Shown here one piece after another: positions 1 through 8,095 of a DNA stretch of 64,000 nucleotides; position 1 is the first letter of the stretch, and every line of letters starts with the position of its first letter. Under the pieces are notes generated by a model that saw nothing but the letters and a program-made list of their open reading frames with translations, was not told where the DNA came from and did no database searches. The stretch lies in contig NZ_CANKZA010000006.1 of NCBI RefSeq assembly GCF_947488465.1, positions 124,001-188,000 of the forward strand, given 5' to 3'. Origin of the DNA: an uncultured Microbacterium sp. Its GTDB lineage: Bacteria; Actinomycetota; Actinomycetes; Actinomycetales; Microbacteriaceae. The translations under genes and the position numbers were made by a program.

Positions 1-194
1 GATCCGGTCGCCGACGCGGTGCGGTCCGCATGCCAGGTGACGTTCGGCAACCTGACCAGTTCATCGGCGTCGACCATCCGCGTGAAGTCAGCCTCCAGAG
101 AGCGGAGAGTGACGTGCCGGTAGTCAGCGGCGATGATCACAAACCGCTCCTCGTCCCAGGTCAGCGTCACACCGATGCCGACCCGCACGATCAC
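1..194 (-). CDS. N-terminus of Tn7-like transposase subunit TnsB (partial, runs off left edge)
   Basis: An open frame runs leftward off the window from a GTG at 192-194 that overlaps the tnsA stop codon (GTGA), so the two genes are translationally coupled. The 64 visible residues read as real protein (for example TLTWDEERFVIIAADYRHV). In Tn7-like elements the gene directly after tnsA is tnsB, the DDE (Mu-type) transposase that cuts and joins the 3' ends. That assignment rests on position, because the catalytic core lies outside the window. It could instead be another accessory transposition gene. Confidence 0.6.
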   Translation of the reverse strand, partial: MIVRVGIGVTLTWDEERFVIIAADYRHVTLRSLEADFTRMVDADELVRLPNVTWHADRTASATG

Positions 195-925
195 GCCGCC
201 TTCGCGACCGTCGTCAACGACAAACGCCGCGACGAGTCGAAGATCAGATCCCGCCACCACAGCGCGGAGTAGACGGCGCCCAGCGGCTGCGCCGATACGC
301 CCTCCAACAAGCTCGCCCACTCCGACAACCGCGCGGACTCGCCGGAGTGGGCACGCATCACATCCACACTCGCCGAATCGCGCCACCGGTCATACCGGTA
401 ACCAGACAGGAATCGAAGATTGCGGCCCTCGCTCTCACTGATGTCATGCACGACGAAGTAGTCCCACCCCAGCTCGCCACACAGGGCCGAGGTCCAATCG
501 AATGCTTCGACGTCATCCGGCTTGATGCGCAGCAGAGGCTTCACATCGATTACCGCGGCCGATCCATTGCAGAAGCGGACGAAGAAGTCGGGCGCGTGGC
601 GTCGAGGCGTTCCCGCCCAGTCGATCCACATCGGCTGAGACGAGATGGCCGCGACAGCGGGGTCGCGGTCCATCTGCATGAGGGCGACGCGTTCATACAA
701 GGACTCGAACCAGACGTGCCCGCCGGTCGTGGCAGCCCAGTACTGGCCCGTGTAGTTCTTCTTGTGCTTCCACGACTTCGGGGTCCGAACCTTGTCGACC
801 GTCTCGAACGGCACATCGACTACGTCAACAGAATCCCGGCGATGATCCACGCCCCGAACGACGTACTCGATCTGCGCGTGCGGGGCGTTCACCGTAGCCG
901 CGGGTTCCCAGCGCTTCAACGTCAT
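191..925 (-). CDS. tnsA: TnsA-like heteromeric transposase endonuclease subunit
   Basis: This is a 244-residue protein of the TnsA endonuclease family, which cleaves the 5' ends of a Tn7-like transposon together with a TnsB transposase. A restriction-endonuclease-like core is visible: E74 in FESLYER, D113 in HAPDFFVRF and D127-V-K129 in AAVIDVKP. These match the E-D-xK catalytic set known from TnsA. The ATG at 925 has a good ribosome binding site (GGAGA, five bases upstream). The gene reads leftward, away from the repeated sites at 1038-1120, as tnsA does from its own transposon end. The next gene overlaps it by GTGA. The TnsC, TniQ and cargo genes, if present, lie beyond the left edge. Confidence 0.8.
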   Translation of the reverse strand: MTLKRWEPAATVNAPHAQIEYVVRGVDHRRDSVDVVDVPFETVDKVRTPKSWKHKKNYTGQYWAATTGGHVWFESLYERVALMQMDRDPAVAAISSQPMWIDWAGTPRRHAPDFFVRFCNGSAAVIDVKPLLRIKPDDVEAFDWTSALCGELGWDYFVVHDISESEGRNLRFLSGYRYDRWRDSASVDVMRAHSGESARLSEWASLLEGVSAQPLGAVYSALWWRDLIFDSSRRLSLTTVAKAA

Positions 926-1037
926 CTGCTCTCCGATCTCGACGAGATGTTCAGTTGGAGAGTCCTCTGACGCCGCCAGAGTACGACCGACCAGACACGC
1001 AGGCGGCGAGACACGCCCGCGGTCGGACGAGGAGCCC

Positions 1038-1120
1038 GCAGAAACTACAGATGGGTTGGCGGAAACTACAGGTCGGTTATCACGACCACAGAATCGATGG
1101 CAGAAACTACAGATGGGTTG
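1038..1120 (+). repeat. Transposase-binding-like repeats at the Tn7-like end
   Basis: Three copies of a ~21-bp motif (core GAAACTACAG followed by a GGTTG-like tail) start at 1038, 1058 and 1100. The core AAACTACA occurs at 1042, 1063 and 1104, so the phase is 21 and 41 bp, about two and four helical turns. Copies one and three are identical over 21 bases, from GCAGAAACT to GGGTTG. Evenly spaced repeats next to tnsA are what TnsB binding sites look like in Tn7 relatives. Confidence 0.65.
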
Positions 1121-1276
1121 TCATCGGACAGAGACACGACAGTTTGTGCAGAATCACGAAAAGGTAACGGAAAACTCTTGTGCATCGTTATCTTTCCGTT
1201 ATAGAGTGCTCGCACGGTAGTTGTTTTGCTGTGGCAACTACCTCATGTGATTGCAGGACACTCTTGGTGCAAGGGA

Positions 1277-1313
1277 CAAGGCCCGGTCAGAAGCCTCTCT
1301 GACCGGGCCTTAC
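1277..1313. terminator. Strong hairpin terminator
   Basis: A perfect 13-bp stem (AAGGCCCGGTCAG / CTGACCGGGCCTT) with an eight-base loop is followed by TACTTTGTT. Its upstream gene appears to be missing, which fits insertion of the transposon, or loss of DNA, just to its left. Confidence 0.75.
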
Positions 1314-1359
1314 TTTGTTCCATGTCCTGCCCGCCGCCGGAGCGTGATGGAATGAATCC

Positions 1360-1662
1360 ATGGCCGACACCGCGATCTCGCTGACCCTCGACGGCACTCC
1401 CGATCTGCCGAGCACCGTCCTGCAGTCGCTCTACCGCATCACCGGGCGGTCCACCGTGGAGCTGCGTCGCAGCGTCCAACGCCGCGAACCGCTCTTCTCC
1501 GCCACGCTCTTCGGCATCGACCACATCGACGCCGTCCCGCGGCTGGAGAAGACCGTCGCTCACCTGACGGACATCGGACTGCCTTTCACCGTCCAGGAGC
1601 ATGTCGACGGTAGCCCCGAGGAGATCAGTCTCGAGACGCTGCGGGAGATCCTCGAGGGATAA
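1360..1662 (+). CDS. Hypothetical 100-residue acidic protein
   Basis: A single 100-residue frame starts at ATG 1360 and has typical high-GC third-position bias. No signal peptide, membrane segment or recognised motif is visible. The protein alternates predicted strands and helices (TVLQSLYRITG, LPFTVQEHVDG) and ends in an acidic amphipathic stretch. It stops eight bases before the convergent DUF2207 gene ends. I do not recognise the family. Confidence 0.6.
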   Translation: MADTAISLTLDGTPDLPSTVLQSLYRITGRSTVELRRSVQRREPLFSATLFGIDHIDAVPRLEKTVAHLTDIGLPFTVQEHVDGSPEEISLETLREILEG

Positions 1663-1670
1663 CGGGCACG

Positions 1671-3455
1671 TCAGACGCCGCCGCCACCTCCGCCTCCCCC
1701 GCCGCCGCCGGCAGAGCCGCCACCACTCGATCCACCCGATGTCGACGACGACGACATGGCGGCCGATGACAGCGAGCCGATACCCGACGAGAACGACGAC
1801 GCGTCGAAGGCACCCACCCCGTAATACCAGGACGGGCCCGGCGCACCAACCGCCGTGTAGAGCACGGCCAGCTGCGTCGACCACTCCTTCTCCTGGCCGA
1901 ACACGACGGCGTAGGGCAACAGCTTCTCGTACAGCTGGAGCTTTTGCCGGGGATCGTTGACATCGACCGCGACGCGCTCGGCACCATCGGGCGACTGCAA
2001 CATCCGAATGCGGTCAGCCTCGGCCCAGGCGATGAATTCCTCGAGCCCGCGCAGGTGATCACGCGCTTCGGCGCCCGCTGCGCTCAGCGGCTTGCGCACG
2101 CACATCACCACGATCGCGATGAAGAGCAGCGCGGCGAGGCCCATGACCGCGAACGGCACGGCGGGCCGCACGTTCACGCCGATCGCCGCCATCCCGAGCG
2201 CCAGCACCGCCAGCAGCCCGATGCCCCCGACGATCATCGGCGCCGCCCGGGTCGCACCGGGAACGGTCCGGCGCAGACCGCGGCCCTGCAGCTCTGCCTC
2301 GGCCGCGGCGAGGATCCGCTGGGCCACTCGCGAGAACCGCGTGTCTTGTTTTCCGAACTCGTACCGGTCGCCGGGCGTGCCGTTCGGGAACAGGCCGTCG
2401 AGCAGCATCCGGCCGTCGCCGTCGGCACGCGCCGGATCGATGAGCTCGGCCACGAGCTTCCCCTTGCTGTGCCAGCTCGCCTCGCCTTCGACGATGCGGA
2501 TCGAACCGATCACGGCCTGCTCGAGCACCTCGGCGGGGATCGCTTTCGTCGGCTTTCCGAGCAGCACCGCGCTCTCGAGCGCGTCGATGCCCCGCGGCGG
2601 CGTGTACTCCGCAATGATCGTCGGTCGCCCCGGCTCGTCGGCCAGTCCACGTCGCCGTGCGCGCACCGCCATCCCGCCCGCTCCGACCACCGCGAGCCCG
2701 GCGATCGCCTGCACCCAGCCCATCGGCGCCGCCAGATACGACGAGTCGAAGACGGCGAACGTGTCGGGCTCGAACCCCACCGCCATCGTCAGGGTCTGAT
2801 TCGGCGCGAGTCCGGCCGCCTCGGCGGTGATGACCGTGCCGCCGTCGGCATCCTGCGTCTGCGTGATCGAGGCGCACGCGTCGCCCGCATCCTGATACCC
2901 CTGATAGCAGGCCATGCGCCCGGCCAGCTCCGACGCGAGGTCAGGCGCGAGGTGCAGCCGCGCGGTGACCGCGGCGAACGGTTGCGCCCAATCGACGCCA
3001 TTCACATCCCAGTAGAACTCGAGCCCCGTGTCGGGAAAGTTCCATGTGACGTTCTCCAGCGAATAGGTGATCACGAACGTCTGCCTGCCGTGCAGGTAGT
3101 CATCGGCCCGCGAGACGATCGAGACCGTGCCGTCGTCCGAGTCGATCTCCATCGGGCGGGTAGCACCGTTCTCGTCCGTCACCGACTCGATCTGCGCATT
3201 CACCGGCTGCCCGTTGTAGCTGTCCGGGAGCAACCGCCGGATGCCGCGATTCTGATCGGCATCCGGAAAGACCGCGACGATCTCTTCCACCACCGCGAGG
3301 TGGCTCGTGCCGTCGGCGTCGCGGGTGAGCGTGTAGTCGGCCGTGAACGAATCGAACGTGAAGTCATCGACGTCGCCGGTCGCAGCGGATGCCGGAACGC
3401 TCGCGCCCAGGATCATCGCGGCCAGCAGAGCGATCAGCGTGCCGAGACGTCTCAT
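1671..3455 (-). CDS. DUF2207 family membrane protein with glycine-rich tail
   Basis: This 594-residue protein has a cleavable signal sequence (residues 1-24, ending in ASAATGD). A DUF2207-type extracellular beta domain follows, with the family's RGIRRLLP motif near residue 80. One membrane segment lies near residue 245 and a pair of membrane segments near 400-445. The C-terminus is low complexity: a Ser stretch, then an unbroken run of glycines ending in V. DUF2207 proteins are common in actinobacteria and have no established function. The gene stands alone and is divergent from the MarR gene with only 35 bp between starts, so they may share control. Confidence 0.85.
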   Translation of the reverse strand: MRRLGTLIALLAAMILGASVPASAATGDVDDFTFDSFTADYTLTRDADGTSHLAVVEEIVAVFPDADQNRGIRRLLPDSYNGQPVNAQIESVTDENGATRPMEIDSDDGTVSIVSRADDYLHGRQTFVITYSLENVTWNFPDTGLEFYWDVNGVDWAQPFAAVTARLHLAPDLASELAGRMACYQGYQDAGDACASITQTQDADGGTVITAEAAGLAPNQTLTMAVGFEPDTFAVFDSSYLAAPMGWVQAIAGLAVVGAGGMAVRARRRGLADEPGRPTIIAEYTPPRGIDALESAVLLGKPTKAIPAEVLEQAVIGSIRIVEGEASWHSKGKLVAELIDPARADGDGRMLLDGLFPNGTPGDRYEFGKQDTRFSRVAQRILAAAEAELQGRGLRRTVPGATRAAPMIVGGIGLLAVLALGMAAIGVNVRPAVPFAVMGLAALLFIAIVVMCVRKPLSAAGAEARDHLRGLEEFIAWAEADRIRMLQSPDGAERVAVDVNDPRQKLQLYEKLLPYAVVFGQEKEWSTQLAVLYTAVGAPGPSWYYGVGAFDASSFSSGIGSLSSAAMSSSSTSGGSSGGGSAGGGGGGGGGGGV

Positions 3456-3490
3456 ACCTCCGAGCCTATGTGCGCACTACAGTGGACGCC

Positions 3491-3919
3491 ATGAGTGACC
3501 GCCGCCTCGCAATCTCCGCGTGGGAGAGCTTGTTCCGGGCGCAGCATCAGGTGTTCGAGGAGATCAGCGTCGATTTCTGCGAAGAGGATCTCATACAAGC
3601 GGAGTACGACGTCATGCTCACGGTCACGCGCGGTGACGGCAGCGCCGCGCGTCTCCGGGATGTCACCGCGAACATGCTGATCAGTCAGCCGAGCGTCTCG
3701 CGCCTCGTCGATCGGATGGTCGCCCGCGGCCTCATCTCGAAGTGCCCCGACCCCGAAGACGGGCGAGGAGCGATCGTGCGCGCGACCGAGCAGGGGCTGG
3801 CCGCATTCCGCCGGGTGGCCACCGCGCACGGCCGCTCGATCGCCGAGCGTATGTCGGTGTTGAGCGATGAGGAGCTCGTGCAGCTGCACGCCCTCACCGC
3901 GAAGCTGCGGTCGGAGTAG
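3491..3919 (+). CDS. MarR family transcriptional regulator
   Basis: This 142-residue winged-helix protein has MarR features. The recognition-helix region (MLISQPSVSRLVDRMVARGL) is followed by the wing, with a D-P-E-D-G-R-G pattern typical of the family. The start at ATG 3491 gives the normal MarR length; upstream in-frame starts would only add sequence antisense to the DUF2207 gene. MarR proteins usually repress a neighbouring gene and release DNA on ligand binding. The most likely targets are itself and the divergent DUF2207 gene. Confidence 0.85.
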   Translation: MSDRRLAISAWESLFRAQHQVFEEISVDFCEEDLIQAEYDVMLTVTRGDGSAARLRDVTANMLISQPSVSRLVDRMVARGLISKCPDPEDGRGAIVRATEQGLAAFRRVATAHGRSIAERMSVLSDEELVQLHALTAKLRSE

Positions 3920-4120
3920 TCAGGCGCCGTCGGGCTTGGTCGCCACCCCGTCGAGCCAGAGGGTGTCCGTCGGATCGCTGTGGGCAGTGCCGGTCTCGAC
4001 ATGCCGTGCGGAGATCTGGGGACCCCTTGTGATGACGTGCACGAGGGCCATCGCATGCCCGCGTCCGAGTGCATAGTCATCGACGAGCCAGGCGATGATG
4101 TCACCCGCCTTGGTGCCAGC
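3920..4120 (-). pseudogene. DUF4287 gene remnant (C-terminal half only)
   Basis: Reading the minus strand from 4120 gives 66 codons without a start. They contain the hallmark block of DUF4287 proteins: GTKAGDIIAWLVDDYALGRG, then HAMALVHVI and GPQIS. A TAG at 4121-4123 closes the frame on the 5' side, so the N-terminal half is gone. The fragment sits between the MarR stop and the end of the DUF2804 gene. The family is abundant in actinobacteria and of unknown function. Confidence 0.75.
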
Positions 4121-4140
4121 CTAGGTCTCCCGGCATCCGC

Positions 4141-5148
4141 TCACCAGCGATTGTGGACGTCTTCAGCGAAGCCTTCGATGCCGTCGAACGTCGTCCCCTC
4201 GAACGTCCCCGACCAGACGCCGAAGCACTGGTGAGTGCGCGAGGCGAGTGCCACGAGGTTCACCCTCGAGATCTTGTCGTAAAACGGCGTCAGGGTCGCA
4301 TCCAGCGCCCCGCCGTGCACGCGCCAGGGTCGCATCGGATCGTCCACGTCGTAGTCCCAGTGGAGCGGCACCGAGATCTTGTGCAGCATCCCGTCGACGA
4401 CGACACCGTTCTCGGTCGACCCGGTTCCGTCGGTCCATTTCCCGCCGACCTGGATGCCGATCGTCCGCCCTCCCGAGACTCCCGCACCCGCACCCCAGTT
4501 CCACCGGATGTCATACGGCCACCGGCCGCGGCCGTGGTCGAGCACCGCCCATGACCCCTCGGGCACGCGGTGGGTGACCCCGTCTGTGGTGACGACGCCG
4601 GATGCGGGGAGGGCCACATCCTTGACGGTGTACTGGAACCGTCGATGCGACCACGGCACGACGACCGCGAGGCACTCATGCCCGGGCGGCCGGGTGACGG
4701 TGATGTCGAAGACGGCCCCGTCGATCTCGGCGTGCAGCAGCCACACGCGACCGTCATCGGCCGGCGTGACGGTGACAGCCAGGCCGCGAGCGCGCGCGAT
4801 TGCGATGCCTCCGCCGAGGGAGGCGGGCAGAGTGACATCCGTGGCGGGGAGGACCGTCGCGTTCTTGTGCCAGGAGCGACCCGTCGCGCGCTCGAAGATC
4901 CACACCTCGTGCACGCCGGCGTAGTCGAGCGACGAGATCGTGAGCGCGACGATGTGCGTCGGCGTCATGACATTCCAATACTCCCACCGCTTGTTGCGGC
5001 CCCATTCCCGCCGACCATCGATGCCGGACGTGTCGACCAGCGGCGTACGCGCGAAACCGATCGCGGCGGTGTTGAGGCGACCACTGGGCAGTGTGAGGCT
5101 CACGGGCTCGGTCAATTCGCGCTCGCTCGCGCGGAGGAGTTCGGTCAT
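4141..5148 (-). CDS. DUF2804 family protein
   Basis: This 335-residue protein matches DUF2804, a conserved bacterial family without an assigned reaction. Visible hallmarks are NKRWEYWNV near residue 50, WGAGAGVSGGRTIGIQVGGK near residue 230, and a C-terminal CFGVWSGTFEG. The sequence is strand-rich throughout and has no signal peptide, so it is probably a cytoplasmic beta-sandwich protein. I chose ATG 5148 (MTELLRASERELTEPV) because AAGGA sits five bases upstream. Starts at 5154 and 5184 are also in frame but lack a binding site. Confidence 0.75.
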   Translation of the reverse strand: MTELLRASERELTEPVSLTLPSGRLNTAAIGFARTPLVDTSGIDGRREWGRNKRWEYWNVMTPTHIVALTISSLDYAGVHEVWIFERATGRSWHKNATVLPATDVTLPASLGGGIAIARARGLAVTVTPADDGRVWLLHAEIDGAVFDITVTRPPGHECLAVVVPWSHRRFQYTVKDVALPASGVVTTDGVTHRVPEGSWAVLDHGRGRWPYDIRWNWGAGAGVSGGRTIGIQVGGKWTDGTGSTENGVVVDGMLHKISVPLHWDYDVDDPMRPWRVHGGALDATLTPFYDKISRVNLVALASRTHQCFGVWSGTFEGTTFDGIEGFAEDVHNRW

Positions 5149-5324
5149 CGGCATCCTTGCTGACGTTCCGGTGTTCGGGTCCATCGATCCTATGGTGCGC
5201 GGATGCTGCCCGCTCGCGAGGCAGGCAGTGCCACCCTTCCTCCACAACGTGCGATCCCCCGCGGTTGTCCCCATTCGTGGACGCGCGGCCTCGCGCGGTG
5301 TCGTCTTGCCGCGAAAGTGTCGGG

Positions 5325-6299
5325 ATGCCGCCACGCGCCCGATCCCTCCCTCCCACGCTCGGCGATGTGTTCACGACGGCGCGTGCGCGCGAGATGGGTG
5401 TCACGAGTCGCCGCCTTCGGGCGACAGACCTCGAGCATGCCTTCCGTGGAGTGCGAATCGCGCCCGAGGGCGACGCCGGCACCGATGGGCGCCCGTTGGC
5501 AACGGACCGCCGCAAGAGGGCAAGGGTCATCCGGCGCGCGCGGGCCTTGACTGCGGTGATGTCGCCCCACGCCTTCTTCGCAGGAGAAACGGCCGCGGCA
5601 ATATACGGCGCGCCGCTGCGGCACGGATTCGACCCGGAGTCCGATCTGATCGTCGCAGTACACGCTCCGCACCGCCCGCCGCGGCGGCAGGGCGTACGGG
5701 GAATCAAAGTCGTGCCGTCGCTCGCTTCCGTCGTCGAGTACCTCGGGATGCGTGTCAGCTCCCCCGCATCCACATGGGCGATGATGCCGGAGCTGGGCGA
5801 GCGCGCGCTGATTCAGCTCGGCGACTTTCTCGTCTTCGTTCCCCGGGATGACAGAGGTAAGCCGCGCCCGGAGCACCGGCTCGCGACTATGACTCAGTTG
5901 CACAACGCCGCATCGATCCTCCGCCGTCGCGGGAGGGCAGAACTCCTGCGCGCTTTCGCGCGCGTGCGCGTCGGGAGCGCATCGCCGCTGGAGACGGATT
6001 ACCGACTCGCGGCGGAGGATGCCGGACTTCCCGAGCCCGCGCTCGACGTCGAGGTGCGCGATCGCGCCGGTCGCCTCATCGGTATCAGCGATGCGGCCTA
6101 CGTCTCGCAGCGCGTGATCGTAGAGATCGAAGGCGACCACCACCGCACCGATCGCGATCAGTGGGATCGAGACATCGCGAAGTACGCCGCTCTGGCCGCC
6201 GAGGGATGGGAGGTCATCCGTCTCACTGCGCGCCATGTGCGCGCGTATCCACCCGCCGGGCCCGAGCTCGTGCGCGCCGCGCTGGCCCGCCGGAGCTGA
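5325..6299 (+). CDS. Endonuclease-domain protein with AbiEi-like N-terminal region (DUF559-type C-terminus)
   Basis: This is a 324-residue protein. The N-terminal part (LGDVFTTARAREMGVTSRRL, then HAFRGVR) resembles the winged-helix type IV antitoxin/AbiEi-like region. The C-terminal ~110 residues look like a very-short-patch-repair-like nuclease fold: ETDYRLAAEDAGLP, GISDAAYVSQRVIVEIEGDH, DRDQWDRDIAKYAALAAEGW. Such proteins are frequent in Microbacteriaceae. Most carry a degenerate nuclease core and their role is unknown. The frame stays open upstream of ATG 5325, but the protein-like sequence begins there. Confidence 0.65.
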   Translation: MPPRARSLPPTLGDVFTTARAREMGVTSRRLRATDLEHAFRGVRIAPEGDAGTDGRPLATDRRKRARVIRRARALTAVMSPHAFFAGETAAAIYGAPLRHGFDPESDLIVAVHAPHRPPRRQGVRGIKVVPSLASVVEYLGMRVSSPASTWAMMPELGERALIQLGDFLVFVPRDDRGKPRPEHRLATMTQLHNAASILRRRGRAELLRAFARVRVGSASPLETDYRLAAEDAGLPEPALDVEVRDRAGRLIGISDAAYVSQRVIVEIEGDHHRTDRDQWDRDIAKYAALAAEGWEVIRLTARHVRAYPPAGPELVRAALARRS

Positions 6300-6333
6300 C
6301 ACCGGCATCCTGCGCGATCGCCCCCAGGTTCAC

Positions 6334-6472
6334 GGGGCAGTTCGTGCCGCTTCAGCGCCAGGATGCGGCAACACCTGCCCCACGAACCCCATCACACGAG
6401 GCACCCCAGGCTCAGGGGGCAGTTCGTGCCGCTTCAGCGCCAGGATGCGGCAACACCTGCCCCACGAACCCC
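6334..6472. repeat. Pair of 57-bp REP-like palindromic repeats
   Basis: Two identical 57-base copies occupy 6334-6390 and 6416-6472. Each is an imperfect hairpin with arms GGGGCAG-N4-TGCCGC and GCGGCA-N4-CTGCCCC. They sit between two converging genes. A diverged pair of the same unit lies at 22149-22288, so this is a dispersed intergenic family rather than a local duplication. Confidence 0.8.
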
Positions 6473-6491
6473 CAGCAATGCGCCCGAGCGC

Positions 6492-8048
6492 TCAGCACTC
6501 GATCACATTGACCGCGAGGCCGCCCTCGCTCGTCTCCTTGTACTTCGTGCTCATGTCGATGCCGGTCTGACGCATGGTTTCGACCACGGCATCCAGCGAC
6601 ACGAAGTGCGTACCATCACCGCGCAGCGCGAGCCGCGCCGCCGTCACCGCTGTCGATGCCGCGATCGCATTGCGCTCGATGCACGGGATCTGCACGAGGC
6701 CGCCGACCGGGTCGCACGTGAGTCCGAGGTGGTGCTCCATTGCAATCTCCGCCGCGTTCTCGATCTGCCGGTTCGTGCCGCCCATCACGGCGGTCAGACC
6801 TCCGGCGGCCATCGCGCACGCCGACCCGACCTCGGCCTGGCAGCCGCCCTCAGCCCCCGAAATCGACGCGTTCGCCTTGAACAAGGATCCCAACGCGGAT
6901 GCCGTCAGTAAGAAGCGCCTGATACCGCGCCGCCGGTTCGCTTCTTCGGTCGATGGTGCGAGGGGATCCCCCGCCGAATGCAGGCCGAGCAACGCCGAGC
7001 CGACCAGCTCGCCGTAGGGGGTCACCGCGTTTCCCGACCCGAGCCCGGAGTCGGCGAGGAAGCGCCACCAGTACATCGCGACGGCGGGGAGGATGCCGGC
7101 GGCACCGTTCGTCGGCGCCGTCACCACGCGGCCCCCGGCGGCGTTCTCCTCATTGACGGCGAGCGCGAACGCGCCCAGCCACTCCCCCGGGATCTCGCGG
7201 CCGCCGCTGGTCTCCACATCCTCCAACTGTGCGCGGATCGCGCCCGCGCGGCGGCGCACGCCCAACGCCCCCGGAAGCACCCCGTCGGCGTGGAGTCCGG
7301 CATCCACACACCCGGCCATCGCGTCCCAGATCGCGTCGAGTCCGGCGGCGACCTCTGCCTCCGACCGCAGCGCCTGCTCGTTCAGGCGTGCCGCTTCGGC
7401 GATCGTGATCCCGCGCTCGTCGCACTGCCTCAAGAGCTCTTCTGCACTGGAGAACACCACGGGCATCGGCTCCGAGGGCACGACCACCGCCTCGCCGTCG
7501 CGGCGGATGAAGCCGCCGCCGATCGAGTAATAGGTCTCGCGCAGCACGAGCCCTTCGTCCGATCGCGGCGCGGGCGGCAGCATCGCGGCACCGGTCTCGC
7601 GGAACACGGCGCCCCCCGCTCGGGCGGGCCCGGCATCCCGCGAGGCCCACGCCTCGAGCGTCATGGCGTTCGGATGCCCCGGCAACCGCGTGCGCGGCTC
7701 GAAGATGATGTCACCACGCTCGAACGGCACCGCATGGATGCCGTCGACCACAAGATCACGCCCCTCGGGCCATGCGCTCCACAGGTCGCGGACGGCGCGG
7801 GGATCGACCGTCTCGGGCTCGAGGCCCTCCAGACCCGCGACGACGGCATCCGGTGTGCCGTGGCCGATGCCGGTCGCGCCGAGCGACCCGTAGAGCGTGC
7901 ACGTGATCCGGACCACGCGATCGAGGCACCCCTGGTCTCGCAGACGCGCGGCGAAATCACGGCCCGCCCGCAGGGGACCGACCGTATGGGAGCTCGAGGG
8001 GCCCACTCCAATGGAGAACAGCTCGAACGCCGAGACGTATGCGCTCAC
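6492..8048 (-). CDS. sdaA: L-serine ammonia-lyase (iron-sulfur L-serine dehydratase)
   Basis: This 518-residue single-chain enzyme converts L-serine to pyruvate and ammonia in the cytoplasm. The N-terminal (beta) domain opens with the diagnostic FELFSIGVGPSSSHTVGPLR. The C-terminal (alpha) domain carries the cysteines that ligand the [4Fe-4S] cluster: EGGCQAEVGSACAMAAGGL and TCDPVGGLVQIPCIERNA. The length is slightly above the usual ~460, with the extra residues in the linker. It is divergent from the amylosucrase gene, with only 47 bp between starts, and appears monocistronic. Confidence 0.92.
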   Translation of the reverse strand: MSAYVSAFELFSIGVGPSSSHTVGPLRAGRDFAARLRDQGCLDRVVRITCTLYGSLGATGIGHGTPDAVVAGLEGLEPETVDPRAVRDLWSAWPEGRDLVVDGIHAVPFERGDIIFEPRTRLPGHPNAMTLEAWASRDAGPARAGGAVFRETGAAMLPPAPRSDEGLVLRETYYSIGGGFIRRDGEAVVVPSEPMPVVFSSAEELLRQCDERGITIAEAARLNEQALRSEAEVAAGLDAIWDAMAGCVDAGLHADGVLPGALGVRRRAGAIRAQLEDVETSGGREIPGEWLGAFALAVNEENAAGGRVVTAPTNGAAGILPAVAMYWWRFLADSGLGSGNAVTPYGELVGSALLGLHSAGDPLAPSTEEANRRRGIRRFLLTASALGSLFKANASISGAEGGCQAEVGSACAMAAGGLTAVMGGTNRQIENAAEIAMEHHLGLTCDPVGGLVQIPCIERNAIAASTAVTAARLALRGDGTHFVSLDAVVETMRQTGIDMSTKYKETSEGGLAVNVIEC

Positions 8049-8095
8049 CGTTCGAGCCTACGCCGCCCCCGTAGGCTGGGCGGGAAGGAGCCGAC

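Larger units (their letters stand above)
1..1141. mobile_element. Terminus of a Tn7-like transposon (tnsA-proximal end)
   Basis: The tnsA gene starts at 925, reads inward, and is flanked on its outer side by repeated short sites. That is the usual layout of the tnsA-proximal end of a Tn7-like element. The outer boundary is inferred. Tn7-type tips end in TGT/ACA, and an ACA at 1139-1141 lies just outside the last clear repeat, next to a degraded repeat (GGACAGAGAC versus GGCAGAAAC). A second ACA at 1258-1260 is also possible. The opposite end and the target-site duplication cannot be seen. Confidence 0.6.
926..1359. other. Non-coding stretch: transposon end, inverted repeats and a terminator
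   Basis: No gene is visible. Besides the 21-bp repeats, the stretch holds two perfect inverted repeats outside the proposed tip. One is TAACGGAAA/TTTCCGTTA around 1167-1202. The other is GGTAGTTG/CAACTACC around 1216-1242, whose arm CAACTACC resembles the AAACTACA core of the repeats. A terminator follows at about 1277-1313. Confidence 0.5.

Noticed and set aside
1190..1330. tRNA or tmRNA as the Tn7-like attachment site
   Set aside because: Inverted repeats are present but no cloverleaf or TTC arm can be drawn.
1944..3494. 516-codon plus-strand frame opposite the DUF2207 gene
   Set aside because: It is Arg/His/Asp-rich without motifs. The minus strand has a signal peptide and family motifs, so this is a shadow.
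6334..6472. CRISPR-like array
   Set aside because: There are only two copies, each an imperfect palindrome of 57 bases with one spacer and no cas genes. A REP-like pair is a better description.
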